From Paraglaciecola sp. MB-3u-78 (lineage in GTDB: Bacteria > Pseudomonadota > Gammaproteobacteria > Enterobacterales > Alteromonadaceae), in assembly GCF_002835935.1 (NCBI RefSeq), contig NZ_PJCF01000007.1:62001-126000 (forward strand): a stretch of 64,000 nucleotides of DNA. Direction: 5' to 3'. The stretch's first letter is position 1; every line of letters starts with the position of its first letter. Shown here in pieces: positions 8,967-18,481 of this stretch. The notes below the pieces were generated by a model, which was not told the origin of the DNA, made no database searches, and saw only the letters and a program-made list of their open reading frames with translations. Made by a program: the position numbers and the translations under genes.

Positions 8967-11432
8967 ATGCAATTCCTAATTTGGTTTTTATACGTGATAG
9001 CGACACTAGGTGCAGTAAGCTATTTTAGAATGAAATTGTTTAACGCAACTGTCGCAATTTTTTGCCTATTTGTACTTGGAAGTATTCTAGGTGTGATAGA
9101 TGAATTCAGTTGGATAATCTTTTTAATTGTGGCCCTGCCCCTTAATATTGAATCTGTACGTAAACAATACATCAGTGAACCTATCCTCAAATTCTACAAA
9201 AAAATCATGCCTGAAATGTCGAGCACAGAAAAAGATGCTATCGATGCAGGCACAGTTTGGTGGGATGGCGAGATATTTAGTGGTAACCCAAACTGGCAAA
9301 CACTGCATAATATTCCCCAAGCTCGACTAACATCTGAAGAACAAGCATTTTTAAACGGTCCTGTAGAAGAAGTGTGTAAAATGTGTGATGACTGGGAAGT
9401 GACTCACAAAAATGCAGATCTGTCTGCAGAAGTTTGGCAGTACTTAAAAGACAATAAATTCTTCGCTATGATAATCAAGAAAGAATTTGGTGGTTTAGAC
9501 TTTTCAGCTTATTGCCAATCTCGTGTACTCCAAAAGTTATCTAGTGTGAGTGCAGTTTTATCCACAACAGTCGGTGTGCCTAATTCATTAGGGCCTGGTG
9601 AATTACTTCAGCACTACGGAACTGAAGAACAAAAGAACCATTATTTACCCAGATTAGCAGTCGGTGATGAAATCCCATGTTTTGCACTAACTGGCCCAGA
9701 AGCGGGCTCAGATGCAGGCTCTTTGCCTGATAGCGGCATAGTATGTAAAGGACAATGGAATGGCGAAGAAATTCTTGGAATGCGCCTTACCTTCGATAAA
9801 CGTTATATTACCTTAGCCCCAGTAGCTACTGTCATTGGCTTAGCGTTCAAAATGTATGATCCTGATGGATTATTAGGTGATGAAAAAGAATTGGGTATTA
9901 CCTGTGCCTTATTACCTAGAGACACTGCAGGTATGGAAATAGGCAACCGCCATTTCCCACTTAACGTCCCCTTCCAAAATGGACCCATCAGAGGTCAGGA
10001 TATTTTTGTACCTTTAGATTACATTATCGGTGGTACAAAAATGGTCGGCCAAGGCTGGCGTATGTTAGTAGAATGTTTGTCAGTTGGCCGAGTCATTACC
10101 TTACCTTCAACCTCCGCAGGAGGCGCAAAAAGTATTGCTTTAGCCACTGGCGCTTATGCTCGAATTCGTCGTCAATTTAAAATGCCTGTGGGTAAAATGG
10201 AAGGTATTGAAGAGATGTTAGGTCGTATAGGTGGCAATGCCTACCTTATGGACGCGGTGACATCCTTTTCAACCAAAGGTGTCGATTTGGGTGAAAAGCC
10301 TTCCGTTATATCCGCTATCTGCAAATACCATTTAACAGAAAAAATGCGTCAGGTAGTCAATGACGCCATGGATGTCCATGGTGGTAAAGGTATTATGCTT
10401 GGGCAAAACAACTATTTAGGCCGCGCATACCAAGGAGCTCCTATTGCTATAACGGTAGAGGGTGCCAACATTCTCACTCGTAATATGATGATCTATGGGC
10501 AAGGAGCAATGCGTTGTCACCCATATGTGCTGACAGAGTTGCTCGCTGCCAACAATCCTGATGCTGACGAAAGTTTAGAACAATTTGACCAAGCAGTATT
10601 TGGACACATTGGTTTTGCTATCAGTAACTTGTTCCGCAGTTTATGGTTCTCATTAACAGGCGCGCGTTTTACTCAGGCTCCTTTTACTGATGAAACAGCG
10701 GGCTACTATCGTTCGATGCAACGTTACAGTTCTAATATGGCCTTTCTATCTGATGTTGCCATGGCAGTATTGGGCGGTGAATTAAAACGCCGTGAACGCA
10801 TATCGGCTCGTTTAGGTGATGTATTAAGTTATTTGTATCTCACCTCATGTGTGTTGAAACGTTTTGATGATGAAGGTCGCAAAGCTGACGATCTACCTCT
10901 GATGCACTGGGCGATGCAAGACAGTTTACACAAGTTAGAAGTGGCTTTAGAGGAGTTACTCGACAACTTCCCTTCTATGATAATGGGGAAAGCACTCAAA
11001 TTAATCATTATGCCATTTGGAAAAACATATAAACGCCCTTCGGATCAATTAGAGCATAAAATCGCCAGACTGTTACAGACGCCAAGTGAAGCCCGTAACC
11101 GTTTAGGTGCAGGGCAATACTTATCCCGTGAAGAAGGCAGTTTAATGGGAGATTTAGAACAAACCCTCGAAAATGTTATCGCCGCCGAGCCTATTTATAA
11201 CAAAGTATGTAAAGCCGCTAAACAATATTTACCTTTTACCGAGTTAGATAAGGTGGCAACTAAAGGGCTTGAATTGGGCGTGATAACCGAAGAACAGGCA
11301 GCACTGCTTAGAGAAACAGAAAAAGGGCGATTGCGCACCATCAATGTTGACGACTTTGACCCAAGTGAATTGGTGCAAAGTGTACAAAAAGACAAACCGA
11401 AAAGAAAACCACGAGCTAAGAAAGTAGCTTAA
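8967..11432 (+). CDS. fadE: acyl-CoA dehydrogenase FadE
   Basis: First step of fatty-acid beta-oxidation: FAD-linked desaturation of acyl-CoA to trans-2-enoyl-CoA. The protein (821 aa) has the FadE size rather than that of the short ~380-aa dehydrogenases. It begins with two or three hydrophobic stretches (residues 1-60), suggesting membrane association. Then come the dehydrogenase N- and middle domains ([14 protein letters not shown]), the C-terminal dehydrogenase domain ([11 protein letters not shown] and the [22 protein letters not shown] region) and the FadE-specific DUF1974 tail, ending in a basic [10 protein letters not shown] clear intrinsic terminator follows. fadD lies elsewhere in this window. 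Confidence 0.95.
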   Translation: MQFLIWFLYVIATLGAVSYFRMKLFNATVAIFCLFVLGSILGVIDEFSWIIFLIVALPLNIESVRKQYISEPILKFYKKIMPEMSSTEKDAIDAGTVWWDGEIFSGNPNWQTLHNIPQARLTSEEQAFLNGPVEEVCKMCDDWEVTHKNADLSAEVWQYLKDNKFFAMIIKKEFGGLDFSAYCQSRVLQKLSSVSAVLSTTVGVPNSLGPGELLQHYGTEEQKNHYLPRLAVGDEIPCFALTGPEAGSDAGSLPDSGIVCKGQWNGEEILGMRLTFDKRYITLAPVATVIGLAFKMYDPDGLLGDEKELGITCALLPRDTAGMEIGNRHFPLNVPFQNGPIRGQDIFVPLDYIIGGTKMVGQGWRMLVECLSVGRVITLPSTSAGGAKSIALATGAYARIRRQFKMPVGKMEGIEEMLGRIGGNAYLMDAVTSFSTKGVDLGEKPSVISAICKYHLTEKMRQVVNDAMDVHGGKGIMLGQNNYLGRAYQGAPIAITVEGANILTRNMMIYGQGAMRCHPYVLTELLAANNPDADESLEQFDQAVFGHIGFAISNLFRSLWFSLTGARFTQAPFTDETAGYYRSMQRYSSNMAFLSDVAMAVLGGELKRRERISARLGDVLSYLYLTSCVLKRFDDEGRKADDLPLMHWAMQDSLHKLEVALEELLDNFPSMIMGKALKLIIMPFGKTYKRPSDQLEHKIARLLQTPSEARNRLGAGQYLSREEGSLMGDLEQTLENVIAAEPIYNKVCKAAKQYLPFTELDKVATKGLELGVITEEQAALLRETEKGRLRTINVDDFDPSELVQSVQKDKPKRKPRAKKVA

Positions 11433-11443
11433 CGCCTGTTTTT

Positions 11444-11468
11444 AAAGCCCTGTTAATCAGGGCTTTTT
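11444..11468 (+). terminator. intrinsic terminator of fadE
   Basis: A 9-bp perfect stem (AAAGCCCTG / CAGGGCTTT) with a 5-nt loop is followed by a T run, 11 bp after the fadE stop codon. Confidence 0.9.
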
Positions 11469-11480
11469 ATTGGCAACTAG

Positions 11481-11839
11481 AAATCTCCCACACTTAAAGG
11501 ATGGAAAGAGTTACTTCACGAACATGCAATCCAACCTATTCAGCAATACTACTTAACCAAAGGTAAAAACGCTTCTGATATCGCTATGGTGATTGACTCC
11601 ATGGACATCATATACACCAAAAACATCGATGTAATGTGCTTTATTTCATCTGACAGCGACTTCACACCTATGGTAACAAGAGCCTTAGCCGAAGGGAAAG
11701 TCGTGCTAGGCTTTGGCGAGCGAAAGACCCCCTCACTTTTGTAAATGCCTGTTCAAAATTTCTATTCCTCGATGAACCCGAAACACAAGAAGCTGAAACT
11801 CACATTGATCAGACAAAATTGAATTATTTCTATTTATAA
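11481..11839 (+). pseudogene. NYN-domain (LabA/DUF88-like) protein remnant, truncated and frameshifted
   Basis: Reading the + strand from 11481 gives a PIN-like NYN nuclease core: LKGWKELLHEHAIQPIQQ, then GKNASDIAMVIDSMDIIYT, then FISSDSDFTPMVTRA with the acidic SDSDF motif, then VVLGFGERKTP. The first half of the domain, including the N-terminal strand and start codon, is missing. At the C run near 11728-11732 the frame breaks; it continues in another frame as TFVNACSKFLFLDEPE to a TAA at 11837-11839, just as in intact relatives. So there is one frameshift plus a 5' deletion. NYN proteins of this type are putative RNA-processing nucleases. It marks the left edge of a debris-filled stretch. 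Confidence 0.75.
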
Positions 11840-11895
11840 TATTTCCTACAAAATCCCCAGATTAGTACAATATCACCTCAACTTTCGAGGGCGAT

Positions 11896-12171
11896 ATGAC
11901 AATAAAATTCAAGCGGTTAGACCATCATGGTATTGTTGCCGGCGTTATCGACGACTTAAATATGGTGTTCTTATTAGATAAGCACTTGCCACAAGATGAT
12001 AAGCAGGAAATCCCCCCTGGCGAGGCGATTAAGGGCATGATAATGAATGGTTTAGTTATTATCAATTGTCACAGTAAACTTGGCTTGCTGTCTCATTTGA
12101 AAAGGTTACAAATTAAAACTAAGTGCAAGAAACAAGCTTGTTTTGATAACCTCACCAATGTTAAAGATTGA
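11896..12171 (+). pseudogene. DUF4277/IS1634-like transposase N-terminal fragment
   Basis: The first ~53 residues (KRLDHHGIVAGVIDDL ... LPQDDKQEI ... GEAIKGMIMNGLV) match the N-terminal DUF4277 domain that opens transposases of the IS1634 type, which are normally over 500 aa. After MIMNGL the sequence no longer resembles the family and stops at 91 codons, so the catalytic DDE part is lost. The ATG 11896 has a GAGGGCG purine stretch upstream. It is a non-functional IS scar. Confidence 0.7.
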
Positions 12172-12223
12172 CAATGATAGTCACTACTTTTATTTTCAAA
12201 GAGCACAAACAAGAGGTAAGGCC

Positions 12224-12451
12224 ATGCACGTATCTTTAACACCATAACTTGAGAGCCTTGTAAAATGTCAAGTCGAAATCGGTTTATACAATTCATCGAG
12301 CTAAGTAGTGCGCGTATGGAATGAACAGCGCCAATATAAAAAGAAAATGGAAATATTGAGCGCAAAACTAGAACTTGCCGAAAAAAGCCCGTTGCTTGAT
12401 AATTTTTCTATGGACGAGCTAATAAAAGAACTTGATAACGAAGTCACTTAG
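12224..12451 (+). pseudogene. ParD-type antitoxin gene with two nonsense codons
   Basis: From ATG 12224 (well-placed AAGAGGTAAGG upstream) the frame reads MHVSLTP-stop-LESLVKCQVE, then GLYNSSS-stop-VVRVWNEQRQY and on to the normal-looking C-terminus (PLLDNFSMDELIKELD). Both stops are TAA at positions where ParD/CC2985-family antitoxins have glutamate (LTPELE and SSEVV), each one base from GAA. About three or four codons after VVR (the usual EALR) also appear missing. The stop overlaps nothing but sits 4 bp before the toxin ATG, the standard antitoxin-toxin order. Confidence 0.75.
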
Positions 12452-12455
12452 CAGC

Positions 12456-13039
12456 ATGGCCATAAAATATGAATTGCACCAGGAGGCCATAGAAGACCTA
12501 AAAGAAATTGGACGTTATACCCTAAAAAATCACGGTAAAAATCACGGTAAAAATCAACGTAATACCATTTAGTAATGATTTGTGATCTAATGCATTGATG
12601 AATTAGTCACTATTATTATTCACTTGAAACTTGATACATCACAACACCTTTTAGCTCTATCAAGAGCGGAATCAAATGCACGTAAACGCCTTAGCCTGTT
12701 AGCGATATCCCATTTTCTTGAACGTAAAAACCGAACGCAGATTGCCCTCAACCTAAAAGTCAGTAGACGCAGTGTTAACACATGGGTAAGCAATTATTTA
12801 TCAGATGGTGTGGCAGGCTTGGGAGCCAAAAAAGCACTAGGACGCACTTGCCCTTTATTGATAAACGCTTTGAATCTCTAGCAGATATGCCCTTAATGGG
12901 CCGCCCTCGTAATGAAATAAAAGAAGGCTATTACAGCAGCGATTATAAGAAATACATAATTTCCTACCTCATTCAGGAGAACTATATAGAGGTACTGGGA
13001 GTATTGCATGAAACCATGCTACCAGAACGACATTTATAG
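12456..13039 (+). pseudogene. ParE-type toxin gene split by an IS630-like remnant
   Basis: The 5' part (12456-12572) encodes YELHQEAIEDLKEIGRYTLKNHG, the typical start of a ParE/RelE-fold toxin. It carries an in-place duplication of KNHG (an 11-12 bp repeat) and a stop just after NQRNTI. The 3' part (from about 12853 to the TAG at 13037) encodes the rest of the same toxin: PFIDKRFESLADMP, GRPRNEI, GYYSSDYKKYIISYLI, VLGVLHETMLPERHL. Between them lie about 280 bp of transposase-related sequence. ParE toxins of this class poison DNA gyrase; this copy cannot make a whole protein. Confidence 0.75.
12573..12850 (+). mobile_element. IS630-family remnant inside the toxin gene
   Basis: An ORF starting at 12624 encodes an N-terminal helix-turn-helix of the IS630-transposase type (RKRLSLLAISHFLE, RTQIALNLKVSRRSVNTWVSNYL, then GVAGLGAKK). 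The match stops around 12848, where the toxin's C-terminal half resumes, so the DDE domain and right end of the element are deleted. The left boundary near 12570 is inferred from where the toxin reading breaks; I could not define a terminal inverted repeat. Confidence 0.65.
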
Positions 13040-13100
13040 AAATTTTCGCCACTACTGGAGATTATCGTAAGCATTGAGGCAGGTTCTTTTACCGTGCGAT

Positions 13101-13164
13101 TATTTTAGTATTTTAGTATTTTAGTATTTTAGTCTTTTAGTCTTTTAGTCTTTTAGTCTTTTAG
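13101..13164. repeat. 8-bp tandem repeat, eight units
   Basis: Four copies of TATTTTAG are followed directly by four copies of TCTTTTAG and one degenerate TCCATTAG. The block lies in a ~420-bp stretch (13040-13459) that has no gene I can support. The ordered switch from one variant to the other suggests slippage expansion of each variant. Confidence 0.95.
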
Positions 13165-13410
13165 TCCATTAGCCCTTTTTGCCGTTGAACTAACCAAGCG
13201 ATTAGTTTCCGGTATTCGCACTATCTTCTCGAACATCGGCGCTGAAAATCAACAAAATTTTAAGTCAGCTATCAGGTAATTTTTGACTTTTACCAAGATT
13301 ACTCAACGACTCCTATGAGCAATCACTTACCAGTCACGTTTTATTCAATCGTATGACCGGTTCTCGCTCATACTTGTCATTCAAATCAGATAGAAAACGA
13401 GCAGCATTCT

Positions 13411-13442
13411 CCCAAAGGTTCATTTATGAATGAACCTTTGGG
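13411..13442. terminator. 14-bp perfect hairpin downstream of the DUF2058 gene
   Basis: Arms 13411-13424 (CCCAAAGGTTCATT) and 13429-13442 are perfectly complementary with a 4-nt loop, 17 bp past the end of the minus-strand DUF2058 gene. There is no long T run on either side, so termination is plausible but not classical. Confidence 0.5.
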
Positions 13443-13459
13443 TTAAAACGATTGTATCT

Positions 13460-14029
13460 CTACCAATTCAAATCATCCGGAATATCATACTCAGCATACC
13501 AGTCATCTTCTTCACTACTTTTCTGATCTGCGTCACTAATATTATCGGCGCGATACACCACACTTGCTTCATCTCGTTCGGCGATTTTATTCGCCACAGG
13601 CGTGGGTACTAACTCATAACCATCATTTAATTTAACGATGACAAGCTTGCCTTGACTGATTTGTTTTTGAGTAACTTGGCTGACGTACATCCGTTTAATC
13701 AACGTGCCATCGGTGAAGTTGCAGGCAACTTCTTCCTTGCGACCTGAGCCAGCAAATTTGGGTTGTTTATTGGCTTCAATTAACTGTTTAATTTGTGCCA
13801 CAAGTGCCTTTTTCTCAGCTTCTTGTTTGGTTTTTTGGTTGAGCTCTCTGTCTTTGACTTTCTTGGCTTCCACTATCTTTTCAGCGGCTAATTTTGCATC
13901 GTTGGTTTGTACTACATTATGATTTTTTTGCGCTTTGACTTGTTTGTTTTTTTGTTGACGCACTTGATTAGCTTTTTTCTTATTGGTTAAACCAGCTTTA
14001 AGTAATTGTTCTTGTAAAGAGAGGGCCAT
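13460..14029 (-). CDS. DUF2058 (YaiL-like) protein
   Basis: Protein of 189 aa matching the DUF2058/YaiL family (annotated as nucleoprotein or polynucleotide-associated, function not established). It starts MALSLQEQLLKAGL, has a highly charged Lys/Gln-rich central coiled-coil-like region (residues ~20-85), then a conserved globular half (NFTDGTLIKRMYV ... GKLVIVKL...YELVPTPVANKI) and an acidic tail. It is transcribed on its own, between a hairpin on each side, downstream of topA on the same strand. Confidence 0.85.
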   Translation of the reverse strand: MALSLQEQLLKAGLTNKKKANQVRQQKNKQVKAQKNHNVVQTNDAKLAAEKIVEAKKVKDRELNQKTKQEAEKKALVAQIKQLIEANKQPKFAGSGRKEEVACNFTDGTLIKRMYVSQVTQKQISQGKLVIVKLNDGYELVPTPVANKIAERDEASVVYRADNISDADQKSSEEDDWYAEYDIPDDLNW

Positions 14030-14061
14030 AATTGAATGCCATTTTGATTAAGTTTAAAATA

Positions 14062-14086
14062 TTACGGCAGCCAAAAGCTGCCGTAA
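14062..14086 (-). terminator. terminator-like hairpin after topA
   Basis: A 10-bp perfect stem (TTACGGCAGC / GCTGCCGTAA) with a 5-nt loop lies 24 bp past the topA stop on the minus strand, followed by an AT-rich but short T tract (TATTTTAAAC). Confidence 0.65.
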
Positions 14087-14109
14087 AAGAGTCAATCGGA
14101 AACCTAAAT

Positions 14110-16752
14110 TTATTTTTTAGGTTTCTTACGCTTATCTTCCGCTATCCATTTGCCGTCGGTACACCATGCAGACCAGCCCGTCGCTTTGCCTTCTTCATTT
14201 TCTGACATAACGTATTGCTGTTTGGTTTTGCGGCTGTAACGCACGATAGCCGGACTACCATCAGGATCTTTTGCGGGCGCATCGGCCAAATAATAAAACT
14301 TTGGCGAAATCCTATCTCTGAATCTAGCTAGCTCCTCTACTTTAGGGGCACGGGTTTCTCTTGATTTAGGGAAATTGTGGGCCGCTAAGAAGATACCAGA
14401 TGCACCATCTCTTAGCACAAAATGCGCATCAGACTTGACACATTCCAACTCTGGTAAGTCAGTGGGATCTTCTTTAGGTGGGGCAGCTTCACCACTTCTG
14501 AGTAACTTACGAGTGTTTTTACACTCTTCGTTAGTACACCCAAAATATTTACCAAAACGACCGCTTTTTAATTCCATGTTGGATTGGCACTTGTCACATT
14601 CAATAATAGGTCCTTCATACCCTTTTATCTTAAAGGTGCCTTTTTCCACATAAATCCCTTCACATGTAGGCGTATTACCACAAACGTGTAACTTACGAGA
14701 CTCGTCAACCAAATAACTGTCCATAGCCGTACCACAAAGGTCACAACGACGTTTAGAGCGTAATACTTCAGTTTCTAATTCTTCCTCATCCTCAACTTTG
14801 ATGACTTCATCACCCGCGGTCAGATTCATGGTACCTGTGCAGCGTTCTTTAGGGGGTAAGCTGTAACCAGAACATCCTAAAAACACACCGGTACTAGCGG
14901 TGCGAACATTCATTGGACGACCACATTTTGCACAAGCAATATCTGTAGGTACGGCTTGATTTAACCGCATGCCGCCTTCTTCAGGGGATTTTTCAGCAAC
15001 CACTAGTTTCTTCTCAAAATCCTCATAAAAGTCGTTTAAAACGCCTTTCCATGAGGCTTTTCCTTCTGCTACTTCATCCAGCTGTTGTTCCATATTCGCT
15101 GTGAAATCATAACTAATTAGATCGTCGAAATTTTCCATCAAACGATCGTTAACTATCTCACCCATTTTTTCCGCATAGAATCGTTTGTTTTCGATTCTTG
15201 CATAACCTCTATCTTGAATGGTAGAGATAATACTGGCGTAAGTAGAAGGACGGCCAATGCCACGTTTTTCTAATTCTTTTACCAAGGACGCTTCATTAAA
15301 ACGCGCCACAGGTTTGGTGAAATGTTGCTTCGGATCAAGGGTTTTAAGTGTTAAGTTTTCACCTTCTTTCACATCAGGCAACAATAAATCTTCTTCGCCT
15401 TTTTTACGCTGGGGATTTTGTACTTTTGTCCAACCATCAAACTTTAATACTCGGCCTTTCGCGGTCAATTCAAAATCACCGGATTTGACCCTAATGGTGC
15501 TAGCATCATATTTAGCTGGTGTCATTTGACATGCAACAAATTGACGCCAAATTAATTCATATAAGCGCTGAGCATCACGCTCTACATCACTTATGGATTC
15601 AGATTTAAGTAATACATTAGAAGGACGAATGGCTTCATGAGCTTCTTGCGCACCTTCTTTACTACCATACTTAATAGCATTTTCCGGTAAATAATCATTA
15701 CCAAAATTATTGGTAATATATTCCCGACAGCTATCAACCGCTTCTTGACCCAAATGCGTAGAATCAGTTCGCATATAGGTAATATGACCGGCTTCGTACA
15801 ACCGCTGAGCCATCATCATGGTTTTCTTCACACCAAAGCCTAAACGAGTACTGGCAGCTTGTTGCAAAGTAGAGGTAATAAGAGGCGCCGAAGGTTTACT
15901 TTGGGTCGGCTTAGATTCACGACTCACCACTTGATAATTTGCGCTTTGTAAGAAACCTAACGCCTTATCAGTTTGAGCTTTATTAACGGGTTTAAATGCC
16001 GCGCCATTCTCTTTGACAACTTGCATCCGCAAACTTGTTTGTTTGGCGGTATTTAAATCTGCATGTAGATCCCAAAACTCTTCTGGTACAAAGGCTTTAA
16101 TCTCTCTTTCACGGTCGACAACTAAACGCACCGCTACAGATTGAACACGTCCCGCAGACAAGCCCCTAGCGACTTTTTTCCATAACAATGGCGACACCAT
16201 GAAACCCACAACTCGGTCTAGAAAACGTCTAGCTTGTTGCGCATTGACTCGCTCGACATTTAGTTTTCCAGGGTGAGCGAAGGCTTCTTGAATGGCATTT
16301 TTAGTGATTTCATTAAACACTACCCGTTGAAAATTTTTGCCAGGTTCGTCGATTAATTCACGTAAGTGCCAAGCAATGGCTTCCCCTTCCCTATCCAAAT
16401 CCGTTGCGAGATAGACAGTGTCGGCATTTTTTGCCAACTTTTTAAGTTCATTGACAACTTTTTCTTTGCCTTCAAGCACATCGTAATGTGCCTGCCAATC
16501 ATTTTTAGGATCGATACCCATACGATCAACGAGTTTTTTATATTCATAATCCCGTAAATAGGTTTCACGCTTTTTATCGGAAAGAAGTTTGAGCTCTTTT
16601 GCTGGTTTTTTAGGCGCAACTTTGCCCACAGCCTTGTGAGGAAGATCCCGAACGTGACCGACACTAGATTTAACGATAAAATCTTTGCCGAGATATTTAT
16701 TAATCGTTTTTGCCTTTGCCGGTGATTCGACAATGACTAGATGTTTTGCCAT
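14110..16752 (-). CDS. topA: DNA topoisomerase I
   Basis: Type IA topoisomerase, 880 aa, which relaxes negative supercoils by cutting one strand through a 5'-phosphotyrosine. The Toprim domain opens the protein ([15 protein letters not shown], then the acidic [13 protein letters not shown]). The active tyrosine is in [11 protein letters not shown] and the GIGRPSTYA motif follows. The C-terminus carries several four-cysteine zinc ribbons ([24 protein letters not shown]) and a basic tail. Length and order are as in E. coli TopA. The ~310-bp divergent spacer to astB contains a 26-bp perfect palindrome in the topA leader. Confidence 0.97.
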   Translation of the reverse strand: MAKHLVIVESPAKAKTINKYLGKDFIVKSSVGHVRDLPHKAVGKVAPKKPAKELKLLSDKKRETYLRDYEYKKLVDRMGIDPKNDWQAHYDVLEGKEKVVNELKKLAKNADTVYLATDLDREGEAIAWHLRELIDEPGKNFQRVVFNEITKNAIQEAFAHPGKLNVERVNAQQARRFLDRVVGFMVSPLLWKKVARGLSAGRVQSVAVRLVVDREREIKAFVPEEFWDLHADLNTAKQTSLRMQVVKENGAAFKPVNKAQTDKALGFLQSANYQVVSRESKPTQSKPSAPLITSTLQQAASTRLGFGVKKTMMMAQRLYEAGHITYMRTDSTHLGQEAVDSCREYITNNFGNDYLPENAIKYGSKEGAQEAHEAIRPSNVLLKSESISDVERDAQRLYELIWRQFVACQMTPAKYDASTIRVKSGDFELTAKGRVLKFDGWTKVQNPQRKKGEEDLLLPDVKEGENLTLKTLDPKQHFTKPVARFNEASLVKELEKRGIGRPSTYASIISTIQDRGYARIENKRFYAEKMGEIVNDRLMENFDDLISYDFTANMEQQLDEVAEGKASWKGVLNDFYEDFEKKLVVAEKSPEEGGMRLNQAVPTDIACAKCGRPMNVRTASTGVFLGCSGYSLPPKERCTGTMNLTAGDEVIKVEDEEELETEVLRSKRRCDLCGTAMDSYLVDESRKLHVCGNTPTCEGIYVEKGTFKIKGYEGPIIECDKCQSNMELKSGRFGKYFGCTNEECKNTRKLLRSGEAAPPKEDPTDLPELECVKSDAHFVLRDGASGIFLAAHNFPKSRETRAPKVEELARFRDRISPKFYYLADAPAKDPDGSPAIVRYSRKTKQQYVMSENEEGKATGWSAWCTDGKWIAEDKRKKPKK

Positions 16753-16794
16753 AAATTGGTTTTAACCTTTGATTTTTATAGGTATTTATTGGTT

Positions 16795-16820
16795 AGGTAA
16801 ACGCAACGTTGCGTTTACCT
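16795..16820. promoter_or_regulatory. 26-bp perfect palindrome upstream of topA
   Basis: Positions 16795-16807 read AGGTAAACGCAAC and 16808-16820 are its exact reverse complement. It lies 43 bp upstream of the topA start codon on the minus strand. As RNA it would form an ~11-bp hairpin; as DNA it could be a two-fold operator. It has no T run, so it is unlikely to be a terminator. Confidence 0.6.
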
Positions 16821-16938
16821 CTTAAAATTGCTTTTTAACATATATCGACAAAATGAATAGAAAACAAGTTCTTCTTCATACTTATCTAATATTCTTTTTT
16901 TTCAGTGGCTTACATTGCTCACTTTTCGAACAGCTCGA

Positions 16939-16966
16939 TTGGCATAACCAACTAAAACAGTATAAT
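16939..16966 (+). promoter_or_regulatory. sigma-70 type promoter for astB
   Basis: TTGGCA (16939-16944), a 16-bp spacer and a perfect TATAAT (16961-16966) are followed about 96 bp later by astB. An AGGAGAGG ribosome-binding site precedes the ATG at 17063. Confidence 0.7.
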
Positions 16967-17062
16967 GCTCGCACATTCGTTTTTTAAAAGCGATTTCAGA
17001 CAATATATATCGGGTGTAAATTACCCCATTGCCATTGATAAATAATAATAGGAGAGGTTTAG

Positions 17063-18403
17063 ATGAAACAGTTTGAAGCCAATTTTGATGGACTAGTAGG
17101 ACCGACTCATAATTACGCTGGATTATCATATGGTAACGTAGCGTCATTAAATAATGCGAGTGCTTCAAGCAGTCCTAAACAGGCCGCTAAGCAAGGACTA
17201 AAGAAAATGAAGGCCCTAACTCACCTTGGCATGGTTCAAGGTGTTCTGGCGCCGCAGGAGCGTCCTGACATAGCTTCGCTTCGTAGGTTGGGCTTTAGTG
17301 GAACCGATGCCAACGTTTTAGCCATGGCAGCTAAACAGGCTCCGGCTATTTTTCAAGCCTGTTGTTCCGCATCGAGTATGTGGACAGCGAACGCAGCAAC
17401 TGTCTCGCCTAGTGCCGATACCAGTGATGGGAAAATTCACTTTACCCCAGCAAATTTGACCAATAAGTACCATCGCTCACTCGAACCACAAGTGACGGGT
17501 AACATTCTCCAAGCAACGTTTTCAAACCCAGATTATTTTGCCCATCATGCGCATTTGCCAGATAACGAACATTTTGGTGATGAAGGCGCAGCTAACCACA
17601 CCCGTCTTTGTAGCGATTATGGCAATACAGGCCTAGAAATGTTTGTGTACGGACGCCATGCTTTTGATACCAGTAAACCCGCACCTAAAAAGTTCCCGGC
17701 CCGTCAGACACTAGAGGCGAGTCAGGCGGTGGTGAGATTACACGGACTGAACGATGACAATGTGGTATATGTGCAACAAAACCCGGATTTAATTGATCAA
17801 GGCGTGTTTCATAATGATGTCATCGCTGTTGGTAACCAAAATGTACTCTTCTTTCACGAACAAGCTTTCTATCAATCGTCACAAGCAATAGCTGAGATAA
17901 GACAAAAATTTGTGGGTGACGACTTGCACTTTATTTGTGTAAAGACCGATGAAGTGAGTGTGCAAGACGCCATTAACAGTTACTTATTTAACACGCAAAT
18001 CATCACATTAGCGAATGGTGATATGGCCATTATTGCTCCTACTAATTGCCAAGAAAATCCTGCAGTATCGGCCTATTTAACAAACTTGGTTGCACAAAAC
18101 ACACCGATCAAACATGTGTACTACCACGATGTTAAAGAGAGTATGCGCAATGGTGGCGGACCCGCTTGTTTGCGCTTAAGAGTCGCCATGACCGACAAAG
18201 AATATGCAGCGGTCAATCAAAGTACCTTAATCAACGACATGCAGTTTGAGCGATTAAATACATGGGTGGATAAACATTATCGCGATACATTACATGTGAA
18301 TGATTTGAGCGATCCTCAGTTATTGATTGAGTCTAGAACGGCATTAGATGAGTTGACGCAATTGTTAGATCTAGGTTCTGTTTACCCATTTCAACAGGTG
18401 TGA
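17063..18403 (+). CDS. astB: N-succinylarginine dihydrolase
   Basis: Second enzyme of the arginine succinyltransferase pathway: converts N2-succinylarginine to succinylornithine, releasing two ammonia and CO2. The 446-aa protein has the AstB size and opens with the family signature [21 protein letters not shown]. Further conserved blocks include NHTRLC, the amidinotransferase-fold core and the catalytic Cys region in [13 protein letters not shown]. It stands alone: no astA, astC, astD or astE gene is next to it in this window, so the rest of the pathway must be elsewhere. It has a strong upstream promoter and a bidirectional terminator downstream. Confidence 0.95.
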   Translation: MKQFEANFDGLVGPTHNYAGLSYGNVASLNNASASSSPKQAAKQGLKKMKALTHLGMVQGVLAPQERPDIASLRRLGFSGTDANVLAMAAKQAPAIFQACCSASSMWTANAATVSPSADTSDGKIHFTPANLTNKYHRSLEPQVTGNILQATFSNPDYFAHHAHLPDNEHFGDEGAANHTRLCSDYGNTGLEMFVYGRHAFDTSKPAPKKFPARQTLEASQAVVRLHGLNDDNVVYVQQNPDLIDQGVFHNDVIAVGNQNVLFFHEQAFYQSSQAIAEIRQKFVGDDLHFICVKTDEVSVQDAINSYLFNTQIITLANGDMAIIAPTNCQENPAVSAYLTNLVAQNTPIKHVYYHDVKESMRNGGGPACLRLRVAMTDKEYAAVNQSTLINDMQFERLNTWVDKHYRDTLHVNDLSDPQLLIESRTALDELTQLLDLGSVYPFQQV

Positions 18404-18440
18404 TGTTTTAACCTATTTATTTTTAATAAGTATGCGTATA

Positions 18441-18467
18441 AAAAAGCCCGATAAGATCGGGCTTTTT
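18441..18467. terminator. bidirectional terminator between astB and the Ig-like gene
   Basis: A 12-bp perfect stem (AAAAAGCCCGAT / ATCGGGCTTTTT) with a 3-nt loop provides T runs on both strands and sits between the two convergent stop codons. Confidence 0.92.
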
Positions 18468-18481
18468 ATCTACTTCATAGA

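Noticed and set aside
16902-17168. 88-codon minus-strand frame across the astB start
   Set aside because: It overlaps the astB promoter, ribosome-binding site and first codons, has no homology I recognise and no start site; it is a shadow.
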